Assembly (NCBI GenBank): GCA_036123585.1
Contig: JAZADN010000072.1
Coordinates: 13,347 to 77,346 of the forward strand
Direction of reading: 5' to 3'
Length of the DNA stretch: 64,000 nucleotides
DNA from: UBA9410 sp036123585
Lineage (GTDB): Bacteria > Actinomycetota > Acidimicrobiia > Acidimicrobiales > MedAcidi-G1
Shown: piece by piece, positions 8,023 through 16,040 of the stretch
Layout: every line of letters begins with the position of its first letter
How positions within the stretch are numbered: position 1 is the stretch's first letter
Notes under the pieces: model-generated
The model's input: only the letters and a program-made list of their open reading frames with translations
Told to the model about the DNA's origin: nothing
Databases searched by the model: none
Made by a program: the position numbers and the translations under genes

Positions 8023-10276
8023 CGTCTTTTCCGAGGAAGACAGCTCGGGCGAGGTCGTCTCGTTCGGCCAGTTCGGAGGCAGGGCCTTCGAAGCGCACCT
8101 GGCCCTTTTCGAGGAAGATGGCCCGGTCGGCGATGGAGAGGGCGACGTTCAGCGACTGCTCGACTACCACGATGGTCTGGCCCTTTTCCTTCAGGCGCTC
8201 GATGAGGGCCAGCAGGTCCTGGACGACGGTAGGGGCCAGGCCGAGGGAGAGTTCGTCGATGAGCAGGATCTCGGGGTCGTGGAGCAGGACGCGGGCTAGG
8301 GCCAGCATCTGCTGCTGGCCGCCAGACATCGAGCCGGCACGCTGGTCCTGGCGCCGGGCGAGGTCGGGGAAGAGGTCGAGCACCTCGTCGATCCGACGCT
8401 CCACATCGACCTTGTCGGCCCGGTGCACGTAGGCGCCCATGATGAGGTTCTGGCGGACGGTCATGTCGCCGAACACGCCCTTGCCGCCCGGGAGTTGTTG
8501 TATGCCGAGCTTCGAGCGGATCTGCGGCGAGGTGTAGGTGATGGTCCGGCCGTGAAGGCGGACCACACCCCGTTGCGGGATGCCCAGACCGCTGATGACC
8601 CGCAAAATGGTCGACTTGCCAGCACCATTAGTGCCCAGGAGGGCCAGCGTCTCTCCCTTGCGGACCTCGAAGGCCACATCGAACAACACCTGCACCGACC
8701 CGTATGAGAAGTCGACGTTGTTGACTTGCAGGGCGGGGACCTCGCCGTCGGATGAGGCGCGCCTTTGCTCGTCCTGCTCGTCGAGCAACTCCTGAACGTT
8801 GAGGGACAAGTCGCCGCGGACATGGCGGGCACCCCGATACATGATCCAGCCACCCAGAGCGGCCGAGGGCACGGTCAGCACCAGCGTGGTGATCCGTGGC
8901 CCCCAACTATCGGCGAACATGAAGGAGATCAGGCCGCCTCCGGTGCCGCCGATGAAGAAGATGTAGAGGGTGATGAGGGCCGTGCCGCTGCCCCGCAGGC
9001 GGTAGGGGACGATGGCCTGGATGAGTGGTCCGACCATGGCGAACGCCGTGTTCAGCATCACGAGGGTGGGAATCGAGAATGCGATGAACAGTGGGACGTT
9101 CGGCATGGCCCACTGGATGGGTTTGAAGACGGCCGAGAACCCGATGAGGCCACCGACCAGGTGGAGGGTGCGGGTGGGGTTCTCCCGCCACATGCGGTCG
9201 AAGCGGGGGCCGACGAAGACGAGGGCGACGACGGTGGCCAGGCCCGACAGGGTGCCCCAGGCTCCTCGCTCGAACGACTCGAGGCCAAACTCGTCCTCCA
9301 GCCACAGGTTCTCCAGCACCGGCGCAGTGAACAGGCCAAAGCCCAGTGCGCTGAATCCGACCACGACCGCCTTCATGGTCCTGATCTGCATGAGGCGGGA
9401 GAAGGCGGCGTCCATGGAGACCGGCAGGGGGTCCTCTTCGGTGAAGGACTCTTCGAGCACGTCCTCCTTCTCCCATCGGCCGCGCATGGGCTCCTTGAGG
9501 AAAAAGGCGAAGACGGCCACGACTGCGACCGGAATGCCGAGCACGTAGTAGGCCCAGCGCCAGCCATCGACCTCGCCGGGGCCGTTGGCCCAGGCGGCAA
9601 TGCCACCCACGATGACCGGGCTGAGGACGGCCAGAACCCGTCCGGAGCCTTTCTCGATGGCGCCAATTCGACCGCGAATCCCGATGGGATAGGTGTCGGC
9701 GATGACCGAAGAGTGAACGGGGATGGTGTTGGCCTTGGCGATGCCGACGCCGAAGCGGGTCCAGAAGAAGGCGAAGGCGTTCACTGCCAAGCCCGACAGG
9801 GCGACCATGCCGGCGAAGATGACGCTGGACCAGCCGATGATGGGGATGCGTCGGAAGCGGTCGGCGGCCCAGCCCATGGGAACCGCTCCGAGTACCACGA
9901 AGGCGCCTGAGGCGCTAGCGATGAAGGTGATGGTGCCGTCGCCGACGCCGAAGGTGTCGCGGATCTCCGGGGCCAGCACCGCGATGGCAGCGTGCTGGAG
10001 TTCGTCGAGTGAGTTGAGTAGGGCAAGTACCACGAAGGTGGCTGCGCCACCACCCATGGCCAGGCCCTTCTTCAGTGACAGGCCTTCGCTCTTGACTCCG
10101 GGGAGTAGGTCGTCGGCGAACAGGACCTCGGAAGATTCCTGTTCAGCGTGGCGAGCTGCCTCCTCATCTAGGACCGTGGCGGCCAGCGAGGCCATGTCGC
10201 CCGAAATCGAGGCGGGGGCCTGCTCGGGAGCGGTGTCCCCGGCCACGCCGTCGGTCTGGTCGTTCTCCTCTGTCAC
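8015..10276 (-). CDS. MFS transporter fused to a LivF-type ABC ATPase
   Basis: A 753-residue chain. Residues 1-70 are a charged cytoplasmic leader. About 72-490 is a major facilitator permease with motif A GWAADRFRR near 135 and about 12 hydrophobic segments. About 510-753 is a LivF-type ATPase: ALLGTNGAGKST, signature MSGGQQQMLALARVL, Walker B EILLIDE and a VVEQS switch. GTG 10276 has GGGGAGG 8 bases upstream. The ATPase would be the second nucleotide-binding domain for the downstream LivHMG fusion. What the MFS half does is unclear: it could be an independent carrier or a membrane anchor. This combination is unusual because MFS proteins are gradient-driven and do not need an ATPase. Confidence 0.9.
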   Translation of the reverse strand: MTEENDQTDGVAGDTAPEQAPASISGDMASLAATVLDEEAARHAEQESSEVLFADDLLPGVKSEGLSLKKGLAMGGGAATFVVLALLNSLDELQHAAIAVLAPEIRDTFGVGDGTITFIASASGAFVVLGAVPMGWAADRFRRIPIIGWSSVIFAGMVALSGLAVNAFAFFWTRFGVGIAKANTIPVHSSVIADTYPIGIRGRIGAIEKGSGRVLAVLSPVIVGGIAAWANGPGEVDGWRWAYYVLGIPVAVVAVFAFFLKEPMRGRWEKEDVLEESFTEEDPLPVSMDAAFSRLMQIRTMKAVVVGFSALGFGLFTAPVLENLWLEDEFGLESFERGAWGTLSGLATVVALVFVGPRFDRMWRENPTRTLHLVGGLIGFSAVFKPIQWAMPNVPLFIAFSIPTLVMLNTAFAMVGPLIQAIVPYRLRGSGTALITLYIFFIGGTGGGLISFMFADSWGPRITTLVLTVPSAALGGWIMYRGARHVRGDLSLNVQELLDEQDEQRRASSDGEVPALQVNNVDFSYGSVQVLFDVAFEVRKGETLALLGTNGAGKSTILRVISGLGIPQRGVVRLHGRTITYTSPQIRSKLGIQQLPGGKGVFGDMTVRQNLIMGAYVHRADKVDVERRIDEVLDLFPDLARRQDQRAGSMSGGQQQMLALARVLLHDPEILLIDELSLGLAPTVVQDLLALIERLKEKGQTIVVVEQSLNVALSIADRAIFLEKGQVRFEGPASELAERDDLARAVFLGKDGG

Positions 10277-10300
10277 GGTTGGCGCCTCCCCGGCCCCCGC

Positions 10301-11539
10301 TCAGTTGCGGGGGACATCCTCCCACGCCTCGTCACGACCGTGGTTTTGCTCTCGGGGGAGACCCAGTGACCGTTCGGCCAAGTTGTTCTTCTGGACCTCG
10401 GTGGTGCCACCGCCGATGGAGATGGCGAATCGGTTCAGGACCTCAGCCTGGATCCACGTTGCCTGCGGATCGCCGACTGGTCCGGCCATGGTGGCCGGTC
10501 CAGCCAACTCTGCGGCTAGGTCGCCGGTCAAGACTCTGGTGCTGGCGGCCATCACCTTGGTGAGCGCCGGATCGAAGGGTGGGCGTCGGCCGTTGCGGAC
10601 AGCAGCGTGGATGCGTTGCCCCATGAGGTCTTGGAGGCGCTCGCGGCTGATGATGGCGGCCAGGCGTTGACGAACCGTCGGGTCATCGAGGCCTCCGTGG
10701 CGGGCGGCTAGGTCGCGGAGACGGTCCGAGGCGGGGGCGCCGCCGCCTCGACCGATGAAGGCGGCCTCGTTGGCCAGAACAGTGCGGGCCGCTGGCCAGC
10801 CGCCGTGAACCTCTCCAACCACCTGGTCGGCGGGGATGCGGACGCTGGAGAGAAAGACCTCGTTGAAGTGCGACGAACCGTTGGCCTGGACCAGAGGGCG
10901 GACCTCGATGCCCGGGGACGACATGTCGACGAGCAGGAAGGTGATGCCGTTGTGCTTGGAGGCGCCGGGGTCGGTGCGGGCCAGGAGGAAGCCCCAGTCG
11001 GCGAACTGGGCGCACGAGTTCCAGACCTTTTGGCCGTCGACGACCCATTCGTCGCCGTCGAGGACGGCCCGGGTGGCCAATGAGGCCAGATCGGAGCCGG
11101 CGCCTGGTTCGCTGAACAACTGGCACCAGGCCACCTCGCCGCTGATGAGGCCTGGAATGAAGCGGGCCTTCAGGTGTTCGGAGGCGTGGGCGAGAAGGGT
11201 GGGTCCAAGCATGGCGATGGTGGCACCGATGAAGCCGGGGTGGGAGCCGTAGCCAGCTGATTCCTCTCGCAGGATTCGGTCGGCCCACAGCGGCCGTCCG
11301 CCGCCGCCGTACTCAGTGGGCCAGGTGAGGGCGGCCCAGCCGTGATCAGCCATCGTTCTTTGCCAGGCCCGGCCCTCCTCGAAGTAGGCCCGGGCCTCGT
11401 CGTCGTCGGGGAACCCGGAGACCTGCCACGGGTCGAGGTCGGCCCGCGGTTCGGCGTATTCGGCGAGAAATGTGCGCGCCCCGGCGCGTAACTCAGCCTG
11501 CTCCGGCGTGTCGGTGGCGCGGTCGGACACGCCAACCAA
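10301..11539 (-). CDS. Acyl-CoA dehydrogenase family protein
   Basis: FAD-dependent alpha,beta-desaturation of an acyl-CoA, or a related flavin reaction. 412 residues with the N-terminal helical domain, the FAD-contact stretch CQLFSEPGAGSDLASL, the beta-domain VDGQKVWNSCAQFADWG, and a C-terminal domain ending GGGTTEVQKNNLAERSLGLP. It belongs to the long actinobacterial FadE group active on unusual acyl chains such as sterol or isoprenoid side chains; that assignment is general. TTG 11539 is the longest start; GTG 11530 is equally possible. It leads a three-gene operon with the two fusion transporters, 24 bases apart, which suggests the transporters import the acid or its precursor. Confidence 0.9.
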   Translation of the reverse strand: MVGVSDRATDTPEQAELRAGARTFLAEYAEPRADLDPWQVSGFPDDDEARAYFEEGRAWQRTMADHGWAALTWPTEYGGGGRPLWADRILREESAGYGSHPGFIGATIAMLGPTLLAHASEHLKARFIPGLISGEVAWCQLFSEPGAGSDLASLATRAVLDGDEWVVDGQKVWNSCAQFADWGFLLARTDPGASKHNGITFLLVDMSSPGIEVRPLVQANGSSHFNEVFLSSVRIPADQVVGEVHGGWPAARTVLANEAAFIGRGGGAPASDRLRDLAARHGGLDDPTVRQRLAAIISRERLQDLMGQRIHAAVRNGRRPPFDPALTKVMAASTRVLTGDLAAELAGPATMAGPVGDPQATWIQAEVLNRFAISIGGGTTEVQKNNLAERSLGLPREQNHGRDEAWEDVPRN

Positions 11540-11555
11540 CGCTAGCCCCGCCCAT

Positions 11556-11576
11556 TTTCTGACGGGTCATCAGAAA
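11556..11576. promoter_or_regulatory. Inverted repeat TTTCTGA-N7-TCAGAAA, candidate operator
   Basis: A perfect inverted repeat with 7-base arms (11556-11562 and 11570-11576) and spacer CGGGTCA. It also nests the palindrome TGAC-GG-GTCA. It lies 17 bases upstream of the acyl-CoA dehydrogenase start, in the 74-base gap after paaK. Size and symmetry suit a TetR dimer. It could instead act as a terminator hairpin for paaK, although it is not followed by a T-run. Confidence 0.5.
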
Positions 11577-11613
11577 CAGGGTATTTCCGGTGTAACGGCC
11601 CGGGGTAGGTGGC

Positions 11614-12939
11614 TCAGCCGAGGGGGTCGGTGTCGTCGACCTGTTCGAAGACCCGCTTGACCTTGCCGACCTCGTTGCGGGGCATGGAGCCCTCAGGTAC
11701 CAGTTCCACATCGGCTCGGATGCGGATTCGTTCAGCGACTGCCCTGGCGATGCGCTCAGAACCACTCGACAGGTCGGTCGCTTCGGCGGTGGCCTCGGCT
11801 CGAATGCGGAGCTCGGCCATGGCTCCTCGACGGTCGACCACGATGGCGTAGTTGGAGCCGACCTCGTGGTCGTCCATGAGGACGTCCTCGATCTCGCGCG
11901 GGTATACGTTGACGCCGCGGACGATCAGCATGTCGTCAGCTCGACCGGTCAGGCGGGCGATTCGAATCCAATTCCGTGTACCGGGACCGGCCGTTTCCCC
12001 TGTATCGGGGAGGATGCGGGTGATGTCGCCGGTGCGGTACCGAAGTACCGGCATGGCCTCCTTGGTGAGCGTGGTAATGACCAGTTCGCCGGACTCGCCG
12101 TCGCGGACCGGCTGGCCGGTCTCGGGGTCGACGACCTCGGCGAGGAAGTGGTCGTCGAACACGTTGAGAGCGCCGAGGTCGTCGGGGGCCTCCATGGCCA
12201 CGCCGGGGCCGATGACCTCCGACAGGCCGTAGATGTCCAGTGCCGTGAAGCCGCCGCCCCAGGCTTCTTGGATGCGCTCGCGCATGCCCTCGGTCCATGG
12301 TTCGGCGCCGAGGATGCCGACCTGGACGCCTAGGCGGTCGCGGACGCCGAGTGCGTGGGCCCGCTCGGCAAGCACGAGGCAGAACGAGGGGGTGGCGGAC
12401 AGGACCCGGCTGCCAAGGTCCTCCAGGAGTTGGAGTTGGAGGGCGGTGTTGCCACCGGAGACCGGGACCACGGTGCACCCGAGCCGCTCGCCGCCGTAAT
12501 GGAGGCCCAGGCCACCGGTGAACAGGCCGTATCCGTAGCCGTTGTGGAGGACGTCGTCGGACCGGGTGCCGGCCAGGGCCAGGGCTCGGGCGTTCACCTC
12601 GGCCCAGAGGGCGAGGTCGTTCGGGGTGTACACGACGATGGTCGGCTTGCCGCTGGTGCCGGAACTGGCGTGGAGACGGGTCGTGGCCTCCATTTCCGTG
12701 GTGACCATGCCCAGCGGGTACTGGTCGCGGAGGTCCTGCTTCACGGTGAACGGCAACTGGACCAGGTCGTCGACCGAGCTGACCGAGTCTGGGTCGACGT
12801 CCTTCAGGCGATGGGCCCAGAACGGGTTGCCACACGAGGCCAGGCGGGCGACGAGGGCGTGGAGACGCTCGCCTTGCAGGGTGCGCTTCGCTTCGGCGGG
12901 CAGGCCGACGGTGTCGACGGGACCGAAGGGAGAGGGCAT
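11614..12939 (-). CDS. paaK: Phenylacetate-CoA ligase
   Basis: Activates phenylacetate to phenylacetyl-CoA with ATP, the entry step of the paa pathway. 441 residues, the usual PaaK length. Visible motifs are the P-loop-like ASSGTSGKPT near 93, the adenylate-binding YGLSEVIGPG, the RYRTGDITRI turn and the hinge GRADDMLIVRGVNVYPREIE, followed by the small C-terminal lid domain. It lies 4.2 kb from the paaZADBC operon, but its upstream region carries a near copy of the element found in front of paaZ (12970-12983), supporting a shared regulon. Other aryl-acetate substrates remain possible. Confidence 0.9.
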   Translation of the reverse strand: MPSPFGPVDTVGLPAEAKRTLQGERLHALVARLASCGNPFWAHRLKDVDPDSVSSVDDLVQLPFTVKQDLRDQYPLGMVTTEMEATTRLHASSGTSGKPTIVVYTPNDLALWAEVNARALALAGTRSDDVLHNGYGYGLFTGGLGLHYGGERLGCTVVPVSGGNTALQLQLLEDLGSRVLSATPSFCLVLAERAHALGVRDRLGVQVGILGAEPWTEGMRERIQEAWGGGFTALDIYGLSEVIGPGVAMEAPDDLGALNVFDDHFLAEVVDPETGQPVRDGESGELVITTLTKEAMPVLRYRTGDITRILPDTGETAGPGTRNWIRIARLTGRADDMLIVRGVNVYPREIEDVLMDDHEVGSNYAIVVDRRGAMAELRIRAEATAEATDLSSGSERIARAVAERIRIRADVELVPEGSMPRNEVGKVKRVFEQVDDTDPLG

Positions 12940-12969
12940 CGGGACAGATTAGATGCGGCCGCAGAGATC

Positions 12970-12983
12970 GTCAGAGGTTTGAT
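12970..12983. promoter_or_regulatory. Candidate operator upstream of paaK, near copy of the paaZ element
   Basis: GTCAGAGGTTTGAT matches 12 of 14 bases of ATCAAAGGTTTGAT, the reverse complement of the palindrome at 17140-17153. It begins 31 bases upstream of the paaK start. The nine bases ATCAAACCT, read in the direction of transcription, are identical at both places. I infer a common repressor site. The rest of the 209-base gap up to tRNA-Gly shows nothing else I can name. Confidence 0.5.
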
Positions 12984-13148
12984 TGGTTGCCGGGAACGAG
13001 TCGTCCTGCCCCGTCCCGATCCCCGGTAGCGAGGCGACCCATCCGTCGAGCATGGCGGTCGTTGATTCTCTCCCACGGATTTCCGGCCTGTGGACTACGC
13101 GCCAACCGGCAGGGATCCCGGCGGTCGTCGCTACGCTGACGGCTCTCC

Positions 13149-13219
13149 GCGGGTGTAGTTCAATGGTAGAACCTCAGCTTCCCAAGCTGATGACGCGAGT
13201 TCGATTCTCGTCACCCGCT
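13149..13219 (+). tRNA. tRNA-Gly (anticodon CCC)
   Basis: A 71-base cloverleaf: acceptor GCGGGTG/CACCCGC, anticodon stem TCAGC/GCTGA with loop TTCCCAA giving anticodon CCC, and T-arm GCGAG TTCGATT CTCGT. The discriminator is T at 13219 and the 3' CCA is not encoded. It is a single gene, convergent with the DUF2264 operon. Confidence 0.95.
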
Positions 13220-13290
13220 CGTCGAGGCTGGGCCGAGGGTCATCCACCGGTCGGGATGTCCGTTCGGCTGGAGCAGGGATGTCCCGTCCA

Positions 13291-15231
13291 TCAGTCGGTT
13301 CCTCGAAAGCGGAGGCTGATGAGGGACTCGACGTCGGCCCCCTTTACGGGTTCTGTGACCCGGTTGCATAGTCGTTCCAGCAGGGCAAAGGCTTCGTCGG
13401 GGGGCGATGGCAGGTTGGCGGCCTCCGGGCCAGCCTCCGTCGGGGCGGCCCAGACCGTGCAGGCCAGAAAGTGCTCGCCAGGCTCCAGGCTGCAGGACAG
13501 CACCGGTATGGCGCTGGCGGGTTCGACCATCGAGGCGTTGGGCGGTAGAGGTCGGATCGAGGCCTTCCGGGTTCGTGCAAGGTCAGCGGGCCGGTCGACG
13601 AGGCCGGTGACGTCGTGGACCGTCTCCAGGAGGGCCGCTCCGTCGTCGGTCGTCGTGCGTACCTCGCTCTCCCCTCCGGACAGGCGGAGTGAGTCGACGC
13701 CGATGGCGAAGCCGGTTTCCACTGCCGCTACGGCGCGCCCGGTCCGGATCAGGTGGACCCGGTGGTGGTGGTTTGCCCCGCCGGTGAGCACGGTGTCGAC
13801 CACCACGTCCGGCCAGGGTCGCCAACGCGACCAGAGCATGAGACCAACCGTGGCGTCGGCGGTCCCGTTCCTACCGACGATCTCGACGTCCTCAACCCGC
13901 GAGCGGCTCCGTCGGTCGTCGCCGTCTGTCAGTGCGAGGGTGGAGTCGGTCTCGGAGGCACCCCAGCCGAATTCCACCTCTCCGGTGAAGCCGTAACGGG
14001 AGGAGTAGGCGAACTTCTCGTACTTGGCCTCGGTCTGTTCGATGAACCGGAGGCTCGTCGTGCGGCCGGCGGACAGCGCGACGGCGTGCACATCGTCCCG
14101 GTCGACGATCCTGTCGGCAATCGGTTGGGCCACTGGGCTTCCGAGGGGCTTCGGTGGAGCTTCGACACCGGTCCAGAACGGGTGGTCGTCGGGAGCGGCC
14201 AGGCCCACGAAAGCCTTCATGGCCCAGTAGGGCGACCCCGCCGAGTTGTACGCCTCGGCGAGACGGCGGTTGTCGTAGCCATAGCCGATGGACAGCACGC
14301 CGTCGCGGTCCGAGACGGGCCGGCCTTCCCACCATCGGAGGTGTCGTCTCCAGTGCCCTCGAACCTCGGCCCACGGAATGGCCTCGATGTCAGCCATGGC
14401 GTAGGCACCCCAGAGGCTGGATTGGGCGAACCGGTAGGTCATGGAGCGGCCGTAGGCGATGCCGGCTCCGTCCGGTCCGAACCAGTGGACGAACTCTGGG
14501 CCGAAGAGGCGGGCCCGCTCCAGGTACCGGTCGGCGGCTTCGCGGTCGCCCAGCCCCGAGGCGTGGAGCATCAGCCCATATGTGTGGAAGGCGAAGGGCA
14601 GGTACCAGTCGACGTTGCCTAGGGCGCCGTCGCGGGACCAGCCGCCCGACACGTGGTACTCCTCGATCCGCTCGATGGACCGAAGGGCCGCTTCCGATGC
14701 ACCGGGGGCCCCGACGCGTTCGCGGCCCATGTGGACCAGGAGTCGGAAGAACTGCCAGTTGTTGGGTGCTGGCTCGAAGTCGTCAATGCCATCCAACCAG
14801 GCCAGAACCCGCTGCCGGGCTGGATCGTCCAGCGGTTCCCACAGATGGTCTGGGGTGAAGGCCAGAGCGAAGCCGACGGCCGCCATTTCGACCATGCGCT
14901 GGTCGTTGTCGCCCGAGCAGGGCCCCCAGTACTCGTCGTCATCGGGGTTGGTGCCGGCGACAAGGCCGTCGCGCCAGCGGTCCCAATGTGCGAAGTGGCC
15001 GCCACCGACTGTCAGAGGGACGATGCCGTAGAGCGGTCGTGCCCAGCCCTCGAGCTCCGCCACTCGCTGTTCAAAGAGTGCCGCACCACTCCCCAGCCGG
15101 GCCCGGGCCCCGCCGGGCGACAGGTGTCGGACCACTGGCTCGATCAGGTCGCGGGCGGCCCGCTGGGCGTCGCCCTTCGTGGCGAACGGGTTCCCAGCCA
15201 GCGGGTTGGCCCGGGGGTCGTTGCTGTTCAT
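13291..15231 (-). CDS. DUF2264 domain protein, probable carbohydrate-active enzyme
   Basis: A 646-residue protein recognisable as DUF2264 by its N-terminal alpha/alpha-toroid-like stretch (FAHWDRWRDGLVAGTNP, EYWG, NNWQFFRLLV, VSGGWSRDG, WYLPFAFHTYGL) and the later YGRSMTYRFAQ and YNSAGSPYWAMKAF motifs, followed by a beta-rich C-terminal half. No signal peptide. I start it at ATG 15231, 7 bases after the stop of the isomerase-like gene. A longer reading would run into that gene. The fold and the context with a sugar isomerase-like barrel suggest action on oligosaccharides or uronic acids, but the reaction is not established from sequence. Confidence 0.85.
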   Translation of the reverse strand: MNSNDPRANPLAGNPFATKGDAQRAARDLIEPVVRHLSPGGARARLGSGAALFEQRVAELEGWARPLYGIVPLTVGGGHFAHWDRWRDGLVAGTNPDDDEYWGPCSGDNDQRMVEMAAVGFALAFTPDHLWEPLDDPARQRVLAWLDGIDDFEPAPNNWQFFRLLVHMGRERVGAPGASEAALRSIERIEEYHVSGGWSRDGALGNVDWYLPFAFHTYGLMLHASGLGDREAADRYLERARLFGPEFVHWFGPDGAGIAYGRSMTYRFAQSSLWGAYAMADIEAIPWAEVRGHWRRHLRWWEGRPVSDRDGVLSIGYGYDNRRLAEAYNSAGSPYWAMKAFVGLAAPDDHPFWTGVEAPPKPLGSPVAQPIADRIVDRDDVHAVALSAGRTTSLRFIEQTEAKYEKFAYSSRYGFTGEVEFGWGASETDSTLALTDGDDRRSRSRVEDVEIVGRNGTADATVGLMLWSRWRPWPDVVVDTVLTGGANHHHRVHLIRTGRAVAAVETGFAIGVDSLRLSGGESEVRTTTDDGAALLETVHDVTGLVDRPADLARTRKASIRPLPPNASMVEPASAIPVLSCSLEPGEHFLACTVWAAPTEAGPEAANLPSPPDEAFALLERLCNRVTEPVKGADVESLISLRFRGTD

Positions 15232-15238
15232 TCGTTCA

Positions 15239-16012
15239 TCAGGCCAACCAATCCCGAAGGGTGGCGGCGTCGTCGGCGAGTTGCGCCGGGTCATCGTCCG
15301 GCACGTATTCCAGAAAGGCCCAGCGGTCGCGGTCGGCTGTCGTCCACATCCCGTCGTCGGGAACGGCGGCGAATGCCGGATTCCACAGGGAGGCACCCTC
15401 GGCAAGCGGGTACCGGTCGGTGAAGCCAGTTCCCCAGTTGTACACGTGCAGGTGGGAGAGCCGCCGGGTCACGCGGACGAGCTCAGCCACGGCCTCGTTG
15501 TCGTCGAGGGACGGGAGGGGCTGCCAGTACGTGAACAAGTCCGGGTGGTCCACCTCGGCCAGCAGGGCGAGGGTGGACGCCGCGGTTTCGGTGAGCGTTC
15601 CCACGTGGAATTCCAGCGATGTCGTCAGCCCTCGGGCGGCGGCGACATCCACCGCTTTGGCCACCCCGGCCACCACCGCGGCCCGTTCGTCGGTCGAGGC
15701 GTCCGGTCCGGTGCCATATGGCGTCCAGATCCTGACGTTGATCGCGCCGAGGGCCATTGCCGTGTCGGCCACTCGTTCCACCTCTTCCTGGGGCGTCTGC
15801 CCGGCCTGGACGTAGCTGCCGTAAGACGGGCAGGCCAGGCCGGCCTCATGACAGCGGTCCGCCACCCGGGCCGCTTCGGCCTCGTCGCCGGTTGGGACGT
15901 GTACGTCTGCTCCCCACTCCACACCCTCGAGCTCGGCAGCGGCAGCCAAGTCCATGACCTCGTTGGCCTCGAGCGCCCGATAGGTGATCGAACAGAGCCC
16001 GGGCCGGATCAT
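15239..16012 (-). CDS. Sugar phosphate isomerase/epimerase-like TIM barrel
   Basis: A 257-residue xylose-isomerase-like TIM barrel (AP endonuclease 2 superfamily). Recognisable barrel strands include GLCSITYRAL, GVEWGADVHVPTGD, INVRIWTPYG, TSLEFHVGTLTET and HLHVYNWG, with Glu/His residues placed as metal ligands in this fold. ATG 16012 has GGAGG 6 bases upstream. It is the middle gene of a minus-strand operon with a 2-hydroxyacid dehydrogenase upstream (28-base gap) and DUF2264 downstream (7-base gap). A role in sugar or sugar-acid catabolism is inferred; exact substrate unknown. Confidence 0.85.
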   Translation of the reverse strand: MIRPGLCSITYRALEANEVMDLAAAAELEGVEWGADVHVPTGDEAEAARVADRCHEAGLACPSYGSYVQAGQTPQEEVERVADTAMALGAINVRIWTPYGTGPDASTDERAAVVAGVAKAVDVAAARGLTTSLEFHVGTLTETAASTLALLAEVDHPDLFTYWQPLPSLDDNEAVAELVRVTRRLSHLHVYNWGTGFTDRYPLAEGASLWNPAFAAVPDDGMWTTADRDRWAFLEYVPDDDPAQLADDAATLRDWLA

Positions 16013-16040
16013 GCGCACCCTCCGTTCTGCGAAGTGGGCC

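Noticed and set aside
15232..15405. 58-residue N-terminal extension of the DUF2264 protein
   Set aside because: It overlaps the upstream isomerase-like gene and is low-complexity; ATG 15231 is 7 bases after that gene's stop.
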